Source of the DNA: Ectothiorhodospiraceae bacterium
GTDB taxonomy: Bacteria; Pseudomonadota; Gammaproteobacteria; Thiohalomonadales; Thiohalomonadaceae
DNA length: 10,631 nucleotides
Assembly: GCA_007125455.1 (NCBI GenBank)
Contig: SLDE01000108.1
Location: forward strand, 1-10,631
Direction: 5' to 3'
Positions 1 to 6,042 of this stretch are shown one piece after another; position 1 is the first letter of the stretch; each line of letters begins with the position of its first letter. The notes under the pieces are model-generated. The model saw nothing but the letters and a program-made list of their open reading frames with translations, searched no databases and was not told the DNA's origin. A program made the translations under genes and the position numbers.

Positions 1-121
1 AAGCGCAGGAATTACTCTCTACATCAACAATGTCATCCAGGGATGAAAGCACCATTCCAAGAGAGTTTTTCATGTCATGAATACTGGATGCCAGGATGCT
101 GGAAAAGTCAAGATTACTCAT
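1..121 (-). CDS. Sensor histidine kinase, N-terminal fragment (runs off left edge)
   Basis: Forty codons are visible from an ATG at 121-119, open to the window edge. The peptide begins MSNLDFSSILASSIHDMKNS and continues with LGMVLSSLDDIVD. The block S-I-H-D-M-K-N-S-L-G matches the phosphoacceptor H-box of histidine kinases (His15 as the likely phosphorylated residue; H followed by D/E, then a K-N pair). No transmembrane segment or sensor precedes it, so this looks like a soluble kinase that begins directly with its dimerisation/phosphotransfer helix. It lies 140 bases downstream of the TPR response regulator on the same strand, which suggests a cognate pair, but an intrinsic terminator (201-226) lies between them. 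A weak GTGAG sequence about 9 bases upstream could be the ribosome binding site. The ATP-binding domain is outside the window, so the assignment rests on the H-box and the neighbour. Confidence 0.72.
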   Translation of the reverse strand, partial: MSNLDFSSILASSIHDMKNSLGMVLSSLDDIVDVESNSCA

Positions 122-200
122 AGTTATGCTCACTTTCATGATTCATGTCTTGCAATATCGCATCGCTCGTCAGCCTGCTGGCTAGGCCGCTAGATTTTAT

Positions 201-226
201 AAAAAATGGGGCATAAGCGCCCCATT
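201..226 (-). terminator. Intrinsic terminator after the response regulator gene
   Basis: Read on the minus strand, AATGGGGC (226-219), a 6-nt loop and GCCCCATT (212-205) form a perfect 8-bp stem followed directly by a T-rich tail (TTTTTATAAAA, overlapping the stem end). It lies 36 bases after the response regulator stop codon and upstream of the kinase start, so most regulator transcripts should end here. The kinase would then need read-through or its own promoter in 122-200. Confidence 0.85.
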
Positions 227-261
227 CCGTTGGTCAAATCCTGACAAATACGACTTGGCGA

Positions 262-1869
262 TCAACAAATACTGTCATATGCCTTACGCAATTCCAGGTA
301 GGTGCGGTTTTTAGGATCAATCTTTTCTACCCTATCGAGGTATCGGCGAATATCCCCCATGGGGGCAGCATCGCCACCTCCCGTTGCCTTCAGCTTTTTC
401 AGCATAACCAGTGCTGCATTGAGGTTGACGACACAGTTCCCTGGCAGCTTTTCTGCAGCCTTGGTAAATAAAGAGATTGACTCATCGATATTTCCTTCCT
501 GGAAAAGAGAGACACCTTTATTATTGAGCTTGGCAACTTCTCGATGGGCATCATTGATTAGACGGTTACCCTCGTCTTCATAATCGGTGTTTTTAAATGC
601 CGCCTGAGCGATAGCACGCACCTCCTCACTCTCATGGTGATTGCGTACCACATCCTGTATCAGTGCAAGCCCTTTTTCCTTATCGCCAAAGGCAATAAAC
701 TGCTTACCCATTTCTATCGTCGCCTCAATAGGTAAGGCCTCATCGATACGTTCATACAGCGCCACGGCATCGGCAAAGGATTTTTTTGCCAGCTCCTCAT
801 TGCCGCTTTCCTTATGAACGTCACTTTCGGTTATCGCCGCCTGTAGCATGGCGCTCTCATCACCACTAAAGTCCTTGCGCAAGCGCTTCAAGGTCTTGGC
901 AGCCTCGCGTCCTGAGGCGCTATGGAGCTGCACCTTGGCCAGCCTGGTGTAATGCTCAGCACTCCGATGCACCGAGTGATGTCCGAGCCCCACGGCGCGA
1001 CGAAAGGCACTCTCTGCGGTGGAATAATCCTCATTCTTGCTTGCCAACTTCCCCAGCGCCTCCTGTCGCTGGATAGCCCTGGGTGATAACCTGACCGCAC
1101 TGGCCAACACCTCCTGGGCTTCCTTATCCATGCCTTGGCGAAGCAGGCACTCGGCAAGTAGATCATAGGACTCAGTATGGGTGCCATGCTCCTCAAGCAA
1201 GCCTTCGAGAATGTCCGATGCCTCTGGATAGTTTTTTCCCAGATAGCGGATCCTGGCCAGGGCGTAATGGGCCCACGGCATGCTGCGCTGCGCCAGCACC
1301 TGCTGACAGATCGCCTCCGCCTTCTCCAGGCTGCCCACATCAATCAGCAAACCAGCCTTCACCCTTAACAGCTCGTTGACATTTCGCGGGCCGACAGAGA
1401 TCGCCGCATCACACAACGCGATAGCCTTCTGCAGCTCCTTGCCATCAATGGCCTCCTCAATAGCACGAAACTGCTGCTTCTTTTGCAGCAAACGCTCCAA
1501 ACGCTTTTTCAGCAGATCCTTGGTAAATGGTTTGGTGAGGTAATCATCCGGGCGGCACTCAACCGCCCCCATCACCATCTCCTTGGTGTTCTCTGCCGTG
1601 ATCATCACAAACAGCGTAGCCACACCGATCAAGCGGTGATGTTTTGCCTCCTCCAGCACCTGCTGCCCATCTGGACCTTCACCAAGGTTATAGTCGCAAA
1701 ACACAATATCGTATCTGCGCTTGGCCATCTGCCCCAATGCATCCCGACCATTGGCAGAGAGGTCTACATCATCGACACCGATGCTTTGCAGCATCCGCTT
1801 GATTGTGCTGCGCATGTTCTGAAAGTCATCAACAACCAGCACCGCTTTTGTTCGTAAACCATGATTCAT
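262..1869 (-). CDS. Response regulator with N-terminal receiver and C-terminal TPR domain
   Basis: This is a 535-aa cytoplasmic two-component regulator whose output is protein-protein contact, not DNA binding. Residues ~7-125 form a CheY-like receiver: acidic pair D14-D15, phosphoacceptor D59 in VFCDYN, T91 in MITAE and K113 in LTKPF. From about 140 to the C terminus it is helical with tetratricopeptide-like repeats, for example the AHYALARIRYLGKNYPEA and SYDLLAECLLRQGMDKEA blocks and a late one near 445-490 (NNKGVSLFQEGNIDESISLF). No HTH, GGDEF, EAL or HD-GYP domain is present. The open frame extends to a TTG at 1872, but the ATG at 1869 has GGAG nine bases upstream and is preferred. The gene sits just upstream of a histidine kinase gene on the same strand, its likely partner. 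Regulator/TPR fusions of this size are known in gammaproteobacteria; the pathway controlled cannot be read from the sequence. Confidence 0.93.
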   Translation of the reverse strand: MNHGLRTKAVLVVDDFQNMRSTIKRMLQSIGVDDVDLSANGRDALGQMAKRRYDIVFCDYNLGEGPDGQQVLEEAKHHRLIGVATLFVMITAENTKEMVMGAVECRPDDYLTKPFTKDLLKKRLERLLQKKQQFRAIEEAIDGKELQKAIALCDAAISVGPRNVNELLRVKAGLLIDVGSLEKAEAICQQVLAQRSMPWAHYALARIRYLGKNYPEASDILEGLLEEHGTHTESYDLLAECLLRQGMDKEAQEVLASAVRLSPRAIQRQEALGKLASKNEDYSTAESAFRRAVGLGHHSVHRSAEHYTRLAKVQLHSASGREAAKTLKRLRKDFSGDESAMLQAAITESDVHKESGNEELAKKSFADAVALYERIDEALPIEATIEMGKQFIAFGDKEKGLALIQDVVRNHHESEEVRAIAQAAFKNTDYEDEGNRLINDAHREVAKLNNKGVSLFQEGNIDESISLFTKAAEKLPGNCVVNLNAALVMLKKLKATGGGDAAPMGDIRRYLDRVEKIDPKNRTYLELRKAYDSIC

Positions 1870-2126
1870 CAACTAACGCTCCAAACACATCGCCGCTGGA
1901 GTGGCATAAACGCTCGATACCTGCTTAACAGCGAAAAAACAAGGATAGCCAGATCTCCCCTTTGGGGTGACCATGGACGGGGGTTGCCATTGTCTAAACT
2001 CATTCAAATCATCCAGCTGGAGCTCGACGCTCCGGGCAGGCGTGGCAGTGATTGAGAGCAACCGTGTGCTCATCGTGGCGGCAGTGGTGTGCACAGCCCT
2101 CTGGACTTCTCGGCTTGGCTGGCGGG
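1870..2126 (-). promoter_or_regulatory. Leader/promoter region of the response regulator gene, with a hairpin
   Basis: This is a 257-base gap between yaiL and the response regulator. On the minus strand an imperfect hairpin lies at about 1951-1971: GGTC, an A.A mismatch, CCCC, loop AAA, GGGG, GATC. It is followed twelve bases later by a run of six T (1933-1938), so it could be a weak terminator for yaiL transcripts or a leader structure. A poor promoter candidate (TTGTTT, 17 bases, TATCGA) follows. I compared it by eye with c-di-GMP, cobalamin and other riboswitch consensus patterns and saw no match. Confidence 0.3.
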
Positions 2127-2669
2127 CTACCACATCAAATCATCCGGCACCTGAAACTCGGCATAGGGGTCGTCCTCTTCCACTTCGGGCGCGTCGCCTT
2201 TGCCTTTGTTGCTGTAGATCAGGTAGCTTTCATCGCGCAGGGCGATCTTTTCACTCACGGTGGAGGGGACGATCTCGTATTGGCCGTCGAGCATGACGAT
2301 GGCGAGCAGGCCGTTGGCGAGCTGGCGTTGTTGGCGTTCGTCGACGTAGATGCGGGTGACCTTGTTGTGGTCGGTGAAGTGGTAGGTGATCTCACCCTTG
2401 CCCTTGGGCTGGCGGTTCATTTCGATCAGTTGGCGGATCTGGGCGCTGATGGCGCGCTGCTCGGCCTCTTGCTTGCGTTGCAGGTTGAGCTGGCGGTCGC
2501 GTTCTACCTTTTCGGCGTGGGCCTTTTCGGCGGCAAGGCGGGCTTCGTCTTCGATGACGACCTTGTTCTTGCGCTGAAGCTTTTGCTGCTGGTGTTTTTG
2601 TTTTTGGATCTTGCTGGCCTTTTTTTGATCGGCAAGGCCTGCCTTGAGTAGTTGGTCCTGCAGGGACAT
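2127..2669 (-). CDS. yaiL: YaiL-like DUF2058 protein
   Basis: This 180-aa protein matches the E. coli YaiL/DUF2058 family along its length. It begins MSLQDQLLKAGL (family: LQEQLLKAGL), followed by a very basic, Gln/Lys/Glu-rich coiled-coil stretch at ~15-75. Next come QIRQLIEMNR (78-86), the FTD..K..RIYVD block (98-110) and the ending DDPYAEFQVPDDLMW, nearly identical to the YaiL tail as I recall it. Members are annotated as nucleoprotein or polynucleotide-associated, which fits the basic N-terminal half, but no precise function is established. The ATG at 2669 has GGAGAA seven bases upstream. It follows the DUF302 gene on the same strand, separated by a hairpin at 2694-2718, and may be its own unit or a read-through product. 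Confidence 0.93.
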   Translation of the reverse strand: MSLQDQLLKAGLADQKKASKIQKQKHQQQKLQRKNKVVIEDEARLAAEKAHAEKVERDRQLNLQRKQEAEQRAISAQIRQLIEMNRQPKGKGEITYHFTDHNKVTRIYVDERQQRQLANGLLAIVMLDGQYEIVPSTVSEKIALRDESYLIYSNKGKGDAPEVEEDDPYAEFQVPDDLMW

Positions 2670-2693
2670 GGGGGTTCTCCGTTTACTGGATCT

Positions 2694-2718
2694 GGCCCGT
2701 GGGGGATCCTCACGGGCC
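2694..2718. terminator. Perfect 8-bp hairpin between DUF302 gene and yaiL
   Basis: GGCCCGTG (2694-2701) and CACGGGCC (2711-2718) are exact inverted repeats around a 9-nt loop. The minus-strand copy lies about 35 bases after the DUF302 stop and ends 25 bases before the yaiL ATG. Neither strand has a proper T-run (plus: CTTTCC; minus: AGATCC), so it is at best a weak terminator, an attenuating hairpin or an mRNA-stabilising structure. Confidence 0.4.
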
Positions 2719-2752
2719 TTTCCGGTAATACTACACCACCCGGGCGGCCATT

Positions 2753-3226
2753 TTAACGGATGATGTCGGCGATCATCTGTTCGTTGTCGGCGCTGGCTTC
2801 GGCCATAACTTCGGCAATGATGCCGCCGAAGGTTTGGGCGATGAGGCCGGAGTTCATCCGCGAGATCACTACGCGGCCATCGCTGGTCTCGTAGACGGAG
2901 AGGCGACAGGGCATCAGGGAGGTAACGACGCGGCTGTCATCCTGGGCGAGGATCTGGGCGGCGTGGTGGGGCTGGCAAAGCTCCAGCACGGCGACCCGCT
3001 CGACCTCGTAGCCGTAGGGCGCCACCGCTTCGTGCAGCTTGTGTACGGTGGGGATCTTCCAGTCCATCGCCTTGGCGTTGGCATGGATGCGCTCCAGGGT
3101 CTCTTCGTAGCTGTAGCGGCTGTCGTCTTCGATGATCATCATGCCGGGGGCGGCGGCGATGACGAGTACTGCCATGAGGATCATCCCGACGACGAGGCCA
3201 CCGATGGCTGTGATAGTGGTTTTCAT
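2753..3226 (-). CDS. Membrane-anchored DUF302 domain protein
   Basis: This is a 157-aa protein. Residues ~5-28 form one strongly hydrophobic segment (ITAIGGLVVGMILMAVLVIA) with a single Lys before it, so it is a signal anchor or uncleaved signal peptide, probably placing the rest in the periplasm. The remainder fits DUF302: ELCQPHHAAQIL (82-93), then SLMPCRLSVYET (103-114), VVISRMNSGL (119-128) and FGGIIAEV. The two conserved cysteines, C84 and C107, are both present. DUF302 proteins are of unknown function and often occur near sulfur- or redox-related genes; that link is family knowledge, not shown here. The start is secure: AGGAGGG lies four bases upstream of the ATG. The upstream region carries a palindromic candidate operator (3251-3264), so it is probably transcribed separately from the amidoligase operon, which ends 73 bases earlier. 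Confidence 0.88.
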   Translation of the reverse strand: MKTTITAIGGLVVGMILMAVLVIAAAPGMMIIEDDSRYSYEETLERIHANAKAMDWKIPTVHKLHEAVAPYGYEVERVAVLELCQPHHAAQILAQDDSRVVTSLMPCRLSVYETSDGRVVISRMNSGLIAQTFGGIIAEVMAEASADNEQMIADIIR

Positions 3227-3250
3227 ATTCCCTCCTGTTTTATAAGTAAT

Positions 3251-3264
3251 TTAGAATAATCTAA
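3251..3264. promoter_or_regulatory. Palindromic candidate operator upstream of the DUF302 gene
   Basis: TTAGAATAATCTAA has two perfect 5-bp half-sites (TTAGA / TCTAA) around a 4-bp AT spacer. It lies 25-38 bases upstream of the DUF302 start codon in an AT-rich patch, close to or overlapping where a promoter would be (TATAAA-like element at 3237-3242 on the minus strand). This is a good geometry for a repressor site. From memory it resembles the AT-rich palindromes bound by ArsR-family sulfide/persulfide sensors such as BigR, but I have not verified that. Confidence 0.45.
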
Positions 3265-3299
3265 TGCTTAGCGTGGCACAGATTGCCGGGGGTCGCAAA

Positions 3300-3971
3300 T
3301 CATCCCTGTACACGGCTGGCGGCGACCAGCCCTGCAAATAGCGCTAGTTGGCGAGGCAGGTAGGGGAGGAACTCGGGATGCCACTGTACCCCGAGTAGGT
3401 GGCGGGCGCGGGGGTCTTCGATGGCCTGGACAATGCCGTCCAGATCCCTTGCGGCGACCTTGAGCCCATTGCCGAGTCGGTCGATGCCCTGGTTGTGCAG
3501 GCTGTTGATACGACAGCGGCTGCAGGCCATCTGTTGGCCCAGTGTGCTGCCGGGCTCAAGCAGCAGTGTCTTGAGTGGCAGGATGGTGCGCCGGTGGGAG
3601 GTCTGCTTGCGGTGGAGGCGCAGGTCCTGAAACAGGCTGCCACCGCGCACGATGTTGAGCAGCTGTGCACCGCGACAGATCCCCAGCAGGGGCAGGTCGT
3701 GCTCGAGGGCGTATTCGATCACTGCGCGTTCGAAGTGATCGCGCTGTTCGTCGTAGCGGGGCTCGACTTCGGGCTCGGCGGCGTAGAGCACCGGGTTGAC
3801 GTCGTGGCCGCCGGTGATCACCACGCCGTCGAGGGGGTGGTCGTGGGCGTATTGGCCGGGGCGCAGTTGTAAGGGCTCGCCGCCGTGCAGGCGGATCGCC
3901 ATGGCCACCAGGCTACGCGGGCCGATGGCCCCACGGCCTGGCCCGGTGATAGCGATCAGCGGACGAGCCAT
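3300..3971 (-). CDS. Class-I glutamine amidotransferase-like hydrolase (peptidase C26 type)
   Basis: This 223-aa cytoplasmic protein has the triad glutamine amidotransferase fold. It shows VITGGHDVNP (51-60), the nucleophile elbow LLGICRGAQ with C99, HNQ (159-161) and GVQWHPE with H198 and E200. This is the pattern of the PuuD/gamma-glutamyl-GABA hydrolase branch, which cleaves gamma-glutamyl amides by hydrolysis. The usual length is near 250 aa; this one is compact but keeps all catalytic residues. Its ATG lies inside the end of the amidoligase gene (16-base overlap), with GGAG five bases upstream, so the two are translationally coupled. In this operon it most likely hydrolyses the product of the ligase, or supplies ammonia to it; PuuD itself belongs to putrescine catabolism, and none of those genes is present here. 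Confidence 0.9.
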   Translation of the reverse strand: MARPLIAITGPGRGAIGPRSLVAMAIRLHGGEPLQLRPGQYAHDHPLDGVVITGGHDVNPVLYAAEPEVEPRYDEQRDHFERAVIEYALEHDLPLLGICRGAQLLNIVRGGSLFQDLRLHRKQTSHRRTILPLKTLLLEPGSTLGQQMACSRCRINSLHNQGIDRLGNGLKVAARDLDGIVQAIEDPRARHLLGVQWHPEFLPYLPRQLALFAGLVAASRVQG

Positions 3972-4945
3972 TGACGCTCCAGTTCATAGATCCAGTCGCC
4001 AAACAGCCGTTCCAGTGGGTCATCCAGGTAGTGTTGGTAGGCGGCACAACAGGCCTGCAGGCGTTCGTGGTCGGCGGCCAGGCGCTCCACGGCCACCCAG
4101 TCGTTCCAGGCGCTATGCAGGCCCCACTCGGGCAGGTGGATCTCGCTGTCGGGCAGGCGGTAGTGAAAGGTGGGGCGGGGTTTGATCAGTGGATCGTCGG
4201 TGGTACGGCGGACCCGCGCCTCGTCCAGCCAGGTAAACAGCGGTAGGAGATCCAGCGCCCGGTTGCGGCTGGGATTGTGGGTCAGGTAATCGTCGATCAG
4301 GGTGGTCTGATCGGGCCAATAGTCCGTAGCGATCACCTGATGCACATACTCGCTGGGAAAGGGGTTTACATAGGAGGTGAGCTGGCGTGTGAGATCGATA
4401 TTGGCGCGCTGCCACAACCAGGGGTAGAGGCAGGCAAAGGCCTTGAGGATGGCAAGCAGGGTGTGGCTGTCGCGGCTGGGGATCTCCGGGTTAAACTGCA
4501 TGCCAAAGGCGTTGATCAGCCCGTCGGAGCTGCCCTTGGCCCCGGCCTGGCGCAGGCGGTCGATGAGGGTCTCGATCTCCCCCAGCCGTGGCAGGGGCAG
4601 GGGCGGCGCGACCAGCTCCACCGGCACCACCTCTTCGGCCAGCCAGGCGAGGGCCTGTTCGGCGGTGTCGGCCAGATCGTCTTCCCAGTGATGCGGTTGG
4701 CGCACCTCGCGGCCCATCTCTTTGAGTAGCTTGAAATCCAGCTCGATGATCCAATCACCAGCCGGGTCGCCTCGGATAACACGCTCGTAACGACCAATGG
4801 CCTCCACCTTCAGCCCAAGATAGTCGGCCACCACCTTGGCCACCTGATCCAGGGTGAGGCCGTTCATCTCAATCTCCACCCCGACCCGGCGCGGCTTACC
4901 CTCGGGGTTGTGTTGCCAGGGGGGAGTATCCAGTTGCTCTGCCAT
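3956..4945 (-). CDS. Amidoligase family enzyme (glutamine synthetase-fold COOH-NH2 ligase)
   Basis: This is a 329-aa soluble protein. The N-terminal block RRVGVEIEMNGL (19-30) is the signature of the putative amidoligase family, in which the two Glu of GVEIE are expected to bind ATP-associated metal. It is followed by GDWIIELDFK (63-72), the EVVPVELVAPPLP block (105-117), GMQFNPEIP (148-156) and KPRPTFHYR (255-263). The family is a remote glutamine synthetase relative predicted to form amide bonds between a carboxylate and an amine with ATP. It commonly clusters with a class-I amidotransferase and an AIG2-type cyclotransferase, exactly the neighbours here. The start lies two bases after the upstream stop, with GAGG seven bases ahead. 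The carboxyl and amino substrates are unknown. Confidence 0.87.
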   Translation of the reverse strand: MAEQLDTPPWQHNPEGKPRRVGVEIEMNGLTLDQVAKVVADYLGLKVEAIGRYERVIRGDPAGDWIIELDFKLLKEMGREVRQPHHWEDDLADTAEQALAWLAEEVVPVELVAPPLPLPRLGEIETLIDRLRQAGAKGSSDGLINAFGMQFNPEIPSRDSHTLLAILKAFACLYPWLWQRANIDLTRQLTSYVNPFPSEYVHQVIATDYWPDQTTLIDDYLTHNPSRNRALDLLPLFTWLDEARVRRTTDDPLIKPRPTFHYRLPDSEIHLPEWGLHSAWNDWVAVERLAADHERLQACCAAYQHYLDDPLERLFGDWIYELERQWLVR

Positions 4946-4947
4946 GC

Positions 4948-5376
4948 TTAGTCCTCGATACGACGATAGAGCCAGGCCTGGCGGCCATCGATCAGCGCAT
5001 GCCGCTCGCGAGTGTAACGGCTGCCCAGCCGCTCGTAGCGATCCAGGCGGCGTAGCTGGGGGCCAGACACCGCAAGGTACTGACCTGATACATACTCGCC
5101 CGGTGCGACCACCAGATCCAGCCCCTGGCGGCGAAAACCCTCCAGCCGCGCCGCCTCTGCCGGGACGGATTCGCCCAGCACCACCCAGCGCACCACGGGC
5201 GAGGTGAGGGTGCCGTAGGCGAACAGGCCATGTCTTGATTGCAGGTAGATCCCGTCGGGGTCAGGCGGCAGGCTGTGGCCATAGGGGCTGAGCATCACGT
5301 ACCACCAGTAGAGTCCGCCCGATGCCAGCAAGACGACCATCGACAACATCCAACGCTGTGTTGTGCGTCGCCTCAT
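4948..5376 (-). CDS. AIG2/gamma-glutamylcyclotransferase-like protein with N-terminal membrane anchor
   Basis: This 142-aa protein is the first gene of the amidoligase operon. It starts MRRRTTQRWM, then has one hydrophobic segment (~11-29, LSMVVLLASGGLYWWYVML). The rest fits the AIG2/GGCT fold: LFAYGTLTSP with the substrate-binding YGTL at 54-57, LEGFRR (78-83), and LDRYERLGSRYTRER (111-125), where E115 is the expected catalytic Glu. GGCT enzymes release an amine or peptide from a gamma-glutamyl group as 5-oxoproline. The frame is open to a GTG at 5418 that lacks a ribosome site; the ATG at 5376 has GGAGG eight bases upstream and puts the Arg cluster next to the membrane segment, so I chose it. 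The Arg-rich start predicts N-in topology with the enzyme domain in the periplasm. Most GGCTs are cytosolic and lack an anchor. Confidence 0.85.
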   Translation of the reverse strand: MRRRTTQRWMLSMVVLLASGGLYWWYVMLSPYGHSLPPDPDGIYLQSRHGLFAYGTLTSPVVRWVVLGESVPAEAARLEGFRRQGLDLVVAPGEYVSGQYLAVSGPQLRRLDRYERLGSRYTRERHALIDGRQAWLYRRIED

Positions 5377-5377
5377 G

Positions 5378-5389
5378 GGAGGATCCTCC
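5378..5389 (-). promoter_or_regulatory. Shine-Dalgarno inside a perfect palindrome
   Basis: GGAGGATCCTCC lies one base before the ATG of the cyclotransferase gene. It decides the start (GGAGG, eight-base spacing), and the same bases can fold as GGAG-GATC-CTCC, which would hide the ribosome site in a small hairpin. This could lower or regulate translation of the whole operon. Confidence 0.5.
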
Positions 5390-5585
5390 AGAGCAGAAAG
5401 ACCGGCTTCGATGACCACTGTTTACGTGTCTGCTCCTCGCTATCGCTGCTGGGCATGGCCCCCCCAGGTGGCTACGTTTTTTTTCAGCCTAGCAGAATAA
5501 CCATGCCCCGCCAAAGACGTGGTAGCGGCCCGGTGTGCATGCTATGGTGCTGTGATATCAATAATATAGGGACAGGGTGAGACGC
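5390..5585. promoter_or_regulatory. Divergent promoter region (amidoligase operon / 106-aa gene)
   Basis: About 200 bases separate two outward-facing genes. On the plus strand an extended -10-like TGC-TATGGT (about 5540-5548) and an AT patch with TAATAT (about 5563-5570) lie upstream of the 106-aa gene. On the minus strand TTGGCG, 17 bases, TAGGCT (about 5511-5483) is a modest promoter candidate for the amidoligase operon, directly followed by a run of eight A. None is strong. Confidence 0.3.
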
Positions 5586-5906
5586 ATGAGCAAACGCTAC
5601 TACATCTACAAACTGATCGACGACAGCGAGAGTAAAGGCGATAGCCTGCTCCAGGGGCAGGTGGAGATCCCGGAGCAGACCGACCAGCAGACCATGAACG
5701 ATAATGATGCCCGCTCACTGGTGGCCGATGCGGTGATCAAACAACTGATCCGCTCCAAGCACCGCCCGGAGTTTTCCCATATTGAGTATTGCGAGCTGAC
5801 CGGTCCGGACGACCCCCGCCTGCATGACCAGGCCGATGGCAGCGCCTTCGAGTGGCAGCGCTGCCAGCCTGAAGCGTTGGATCTGCATCTGGGTGAGGAG
5901 GACTGA
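5586..5906 (+). CDS. Hypothetical protein, 106 aa, unrecognised
   Basis: I do not recognise this family. The protein starts MSKRYYIYKLIDD and is small, soluble and acidic, rich in Asp, Glu and Gln, with two cysteines (C69, C93) and no membrane segment or signal peptide. A central stretch NDARSLVADAVIKQLIRSK (40-58) looks helical and the C terminus ends in GEED. It is preceded by AGGGTGAG about eight bases before the ATG at 5586; a GTG at 5577 in frame would add three residues and is less likely. Codon use and GC resemble the neighbours, which supports a real gene. It stands alone, divergent from the amidoligase operon and convergent with the candidate small RNA gene. A hairpin GAGCGC...GTGCTC (5905-5924) begins at its stop codon but lacks a T-run. 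Confidence 0.75.
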   Translation: MSKRYYIYKLIDDSESKGDSLLQGQVEIPEQTDQQTMNDNDARSLVADAVIKQLIRSKHRPEFSHIEYCELTGPDDPRLHDQADGSAFEWQRCQPEALDLHLGEED

Positions 5907-6013
5907 GCGCCCCTTTGAGTGCTCGTTAATGGCAGGTGAGGCCGATCGAGGCAGCTGGGTTGTCGGCGGGCTTATCACAAGACAGGAAAGGCTAAGCGGT
6001 GCCGCTGGGGGGG

Positions 6014-6042
6014 AAAAAAAGAAAGGCGGGGAGGACCGCCTT
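6014..6042 (-). terminator. Strong intrinsic terminator of the candidate small RNA
   Basis: On the minus strand AAGGCGG (6042-6036), loop TCCTCC and CCGCCTT (6029-6023) form a perfect 7-bp stem, followed by T, C and seven T (6022-6014). This is one of the two clearest terminators in the window. It is over 320 bases beyond the nearest minus-strand protein stop (6364), so it belongs to the small RNA or to a long 3' UTR. Confidence 0.88.

Noticed and set aside
1870..2126. c-di-GMP or other riboswitch before the response regulator
   Set aside because: A GGCAACC-like piece and a hairpin drew attention, but the conserved core of the c-di-GMP-I aptamer is not present in order.
1873..2133. Minus-strand frame of up to 86 codons between yaiL and the response regulator
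   Set aside because: It has no ribosome site at either the GTG or the inner ATG (about 2073), overlaps the end of yaiL, is low in recognisable protein character, and spans the leader hairpin.
2052..2651. Plus-strand frame of 199 codons rich in Leu, Val and Asp
   Set aside because: It is antisense to yaiL, which matches a known family along its whole length; the frame is a by-product of Lys/Gln/Glu-rich codons.
5449..5484. Plus-strand hairpin CTGGG/CCCAG before a run of eight T
   Set aside because: The stem is only 5 bp and is 9 bases from the T-run, and no plus-strand gene ends upstream of it; more likely the A-run belongs to the minus-strand promoter region.
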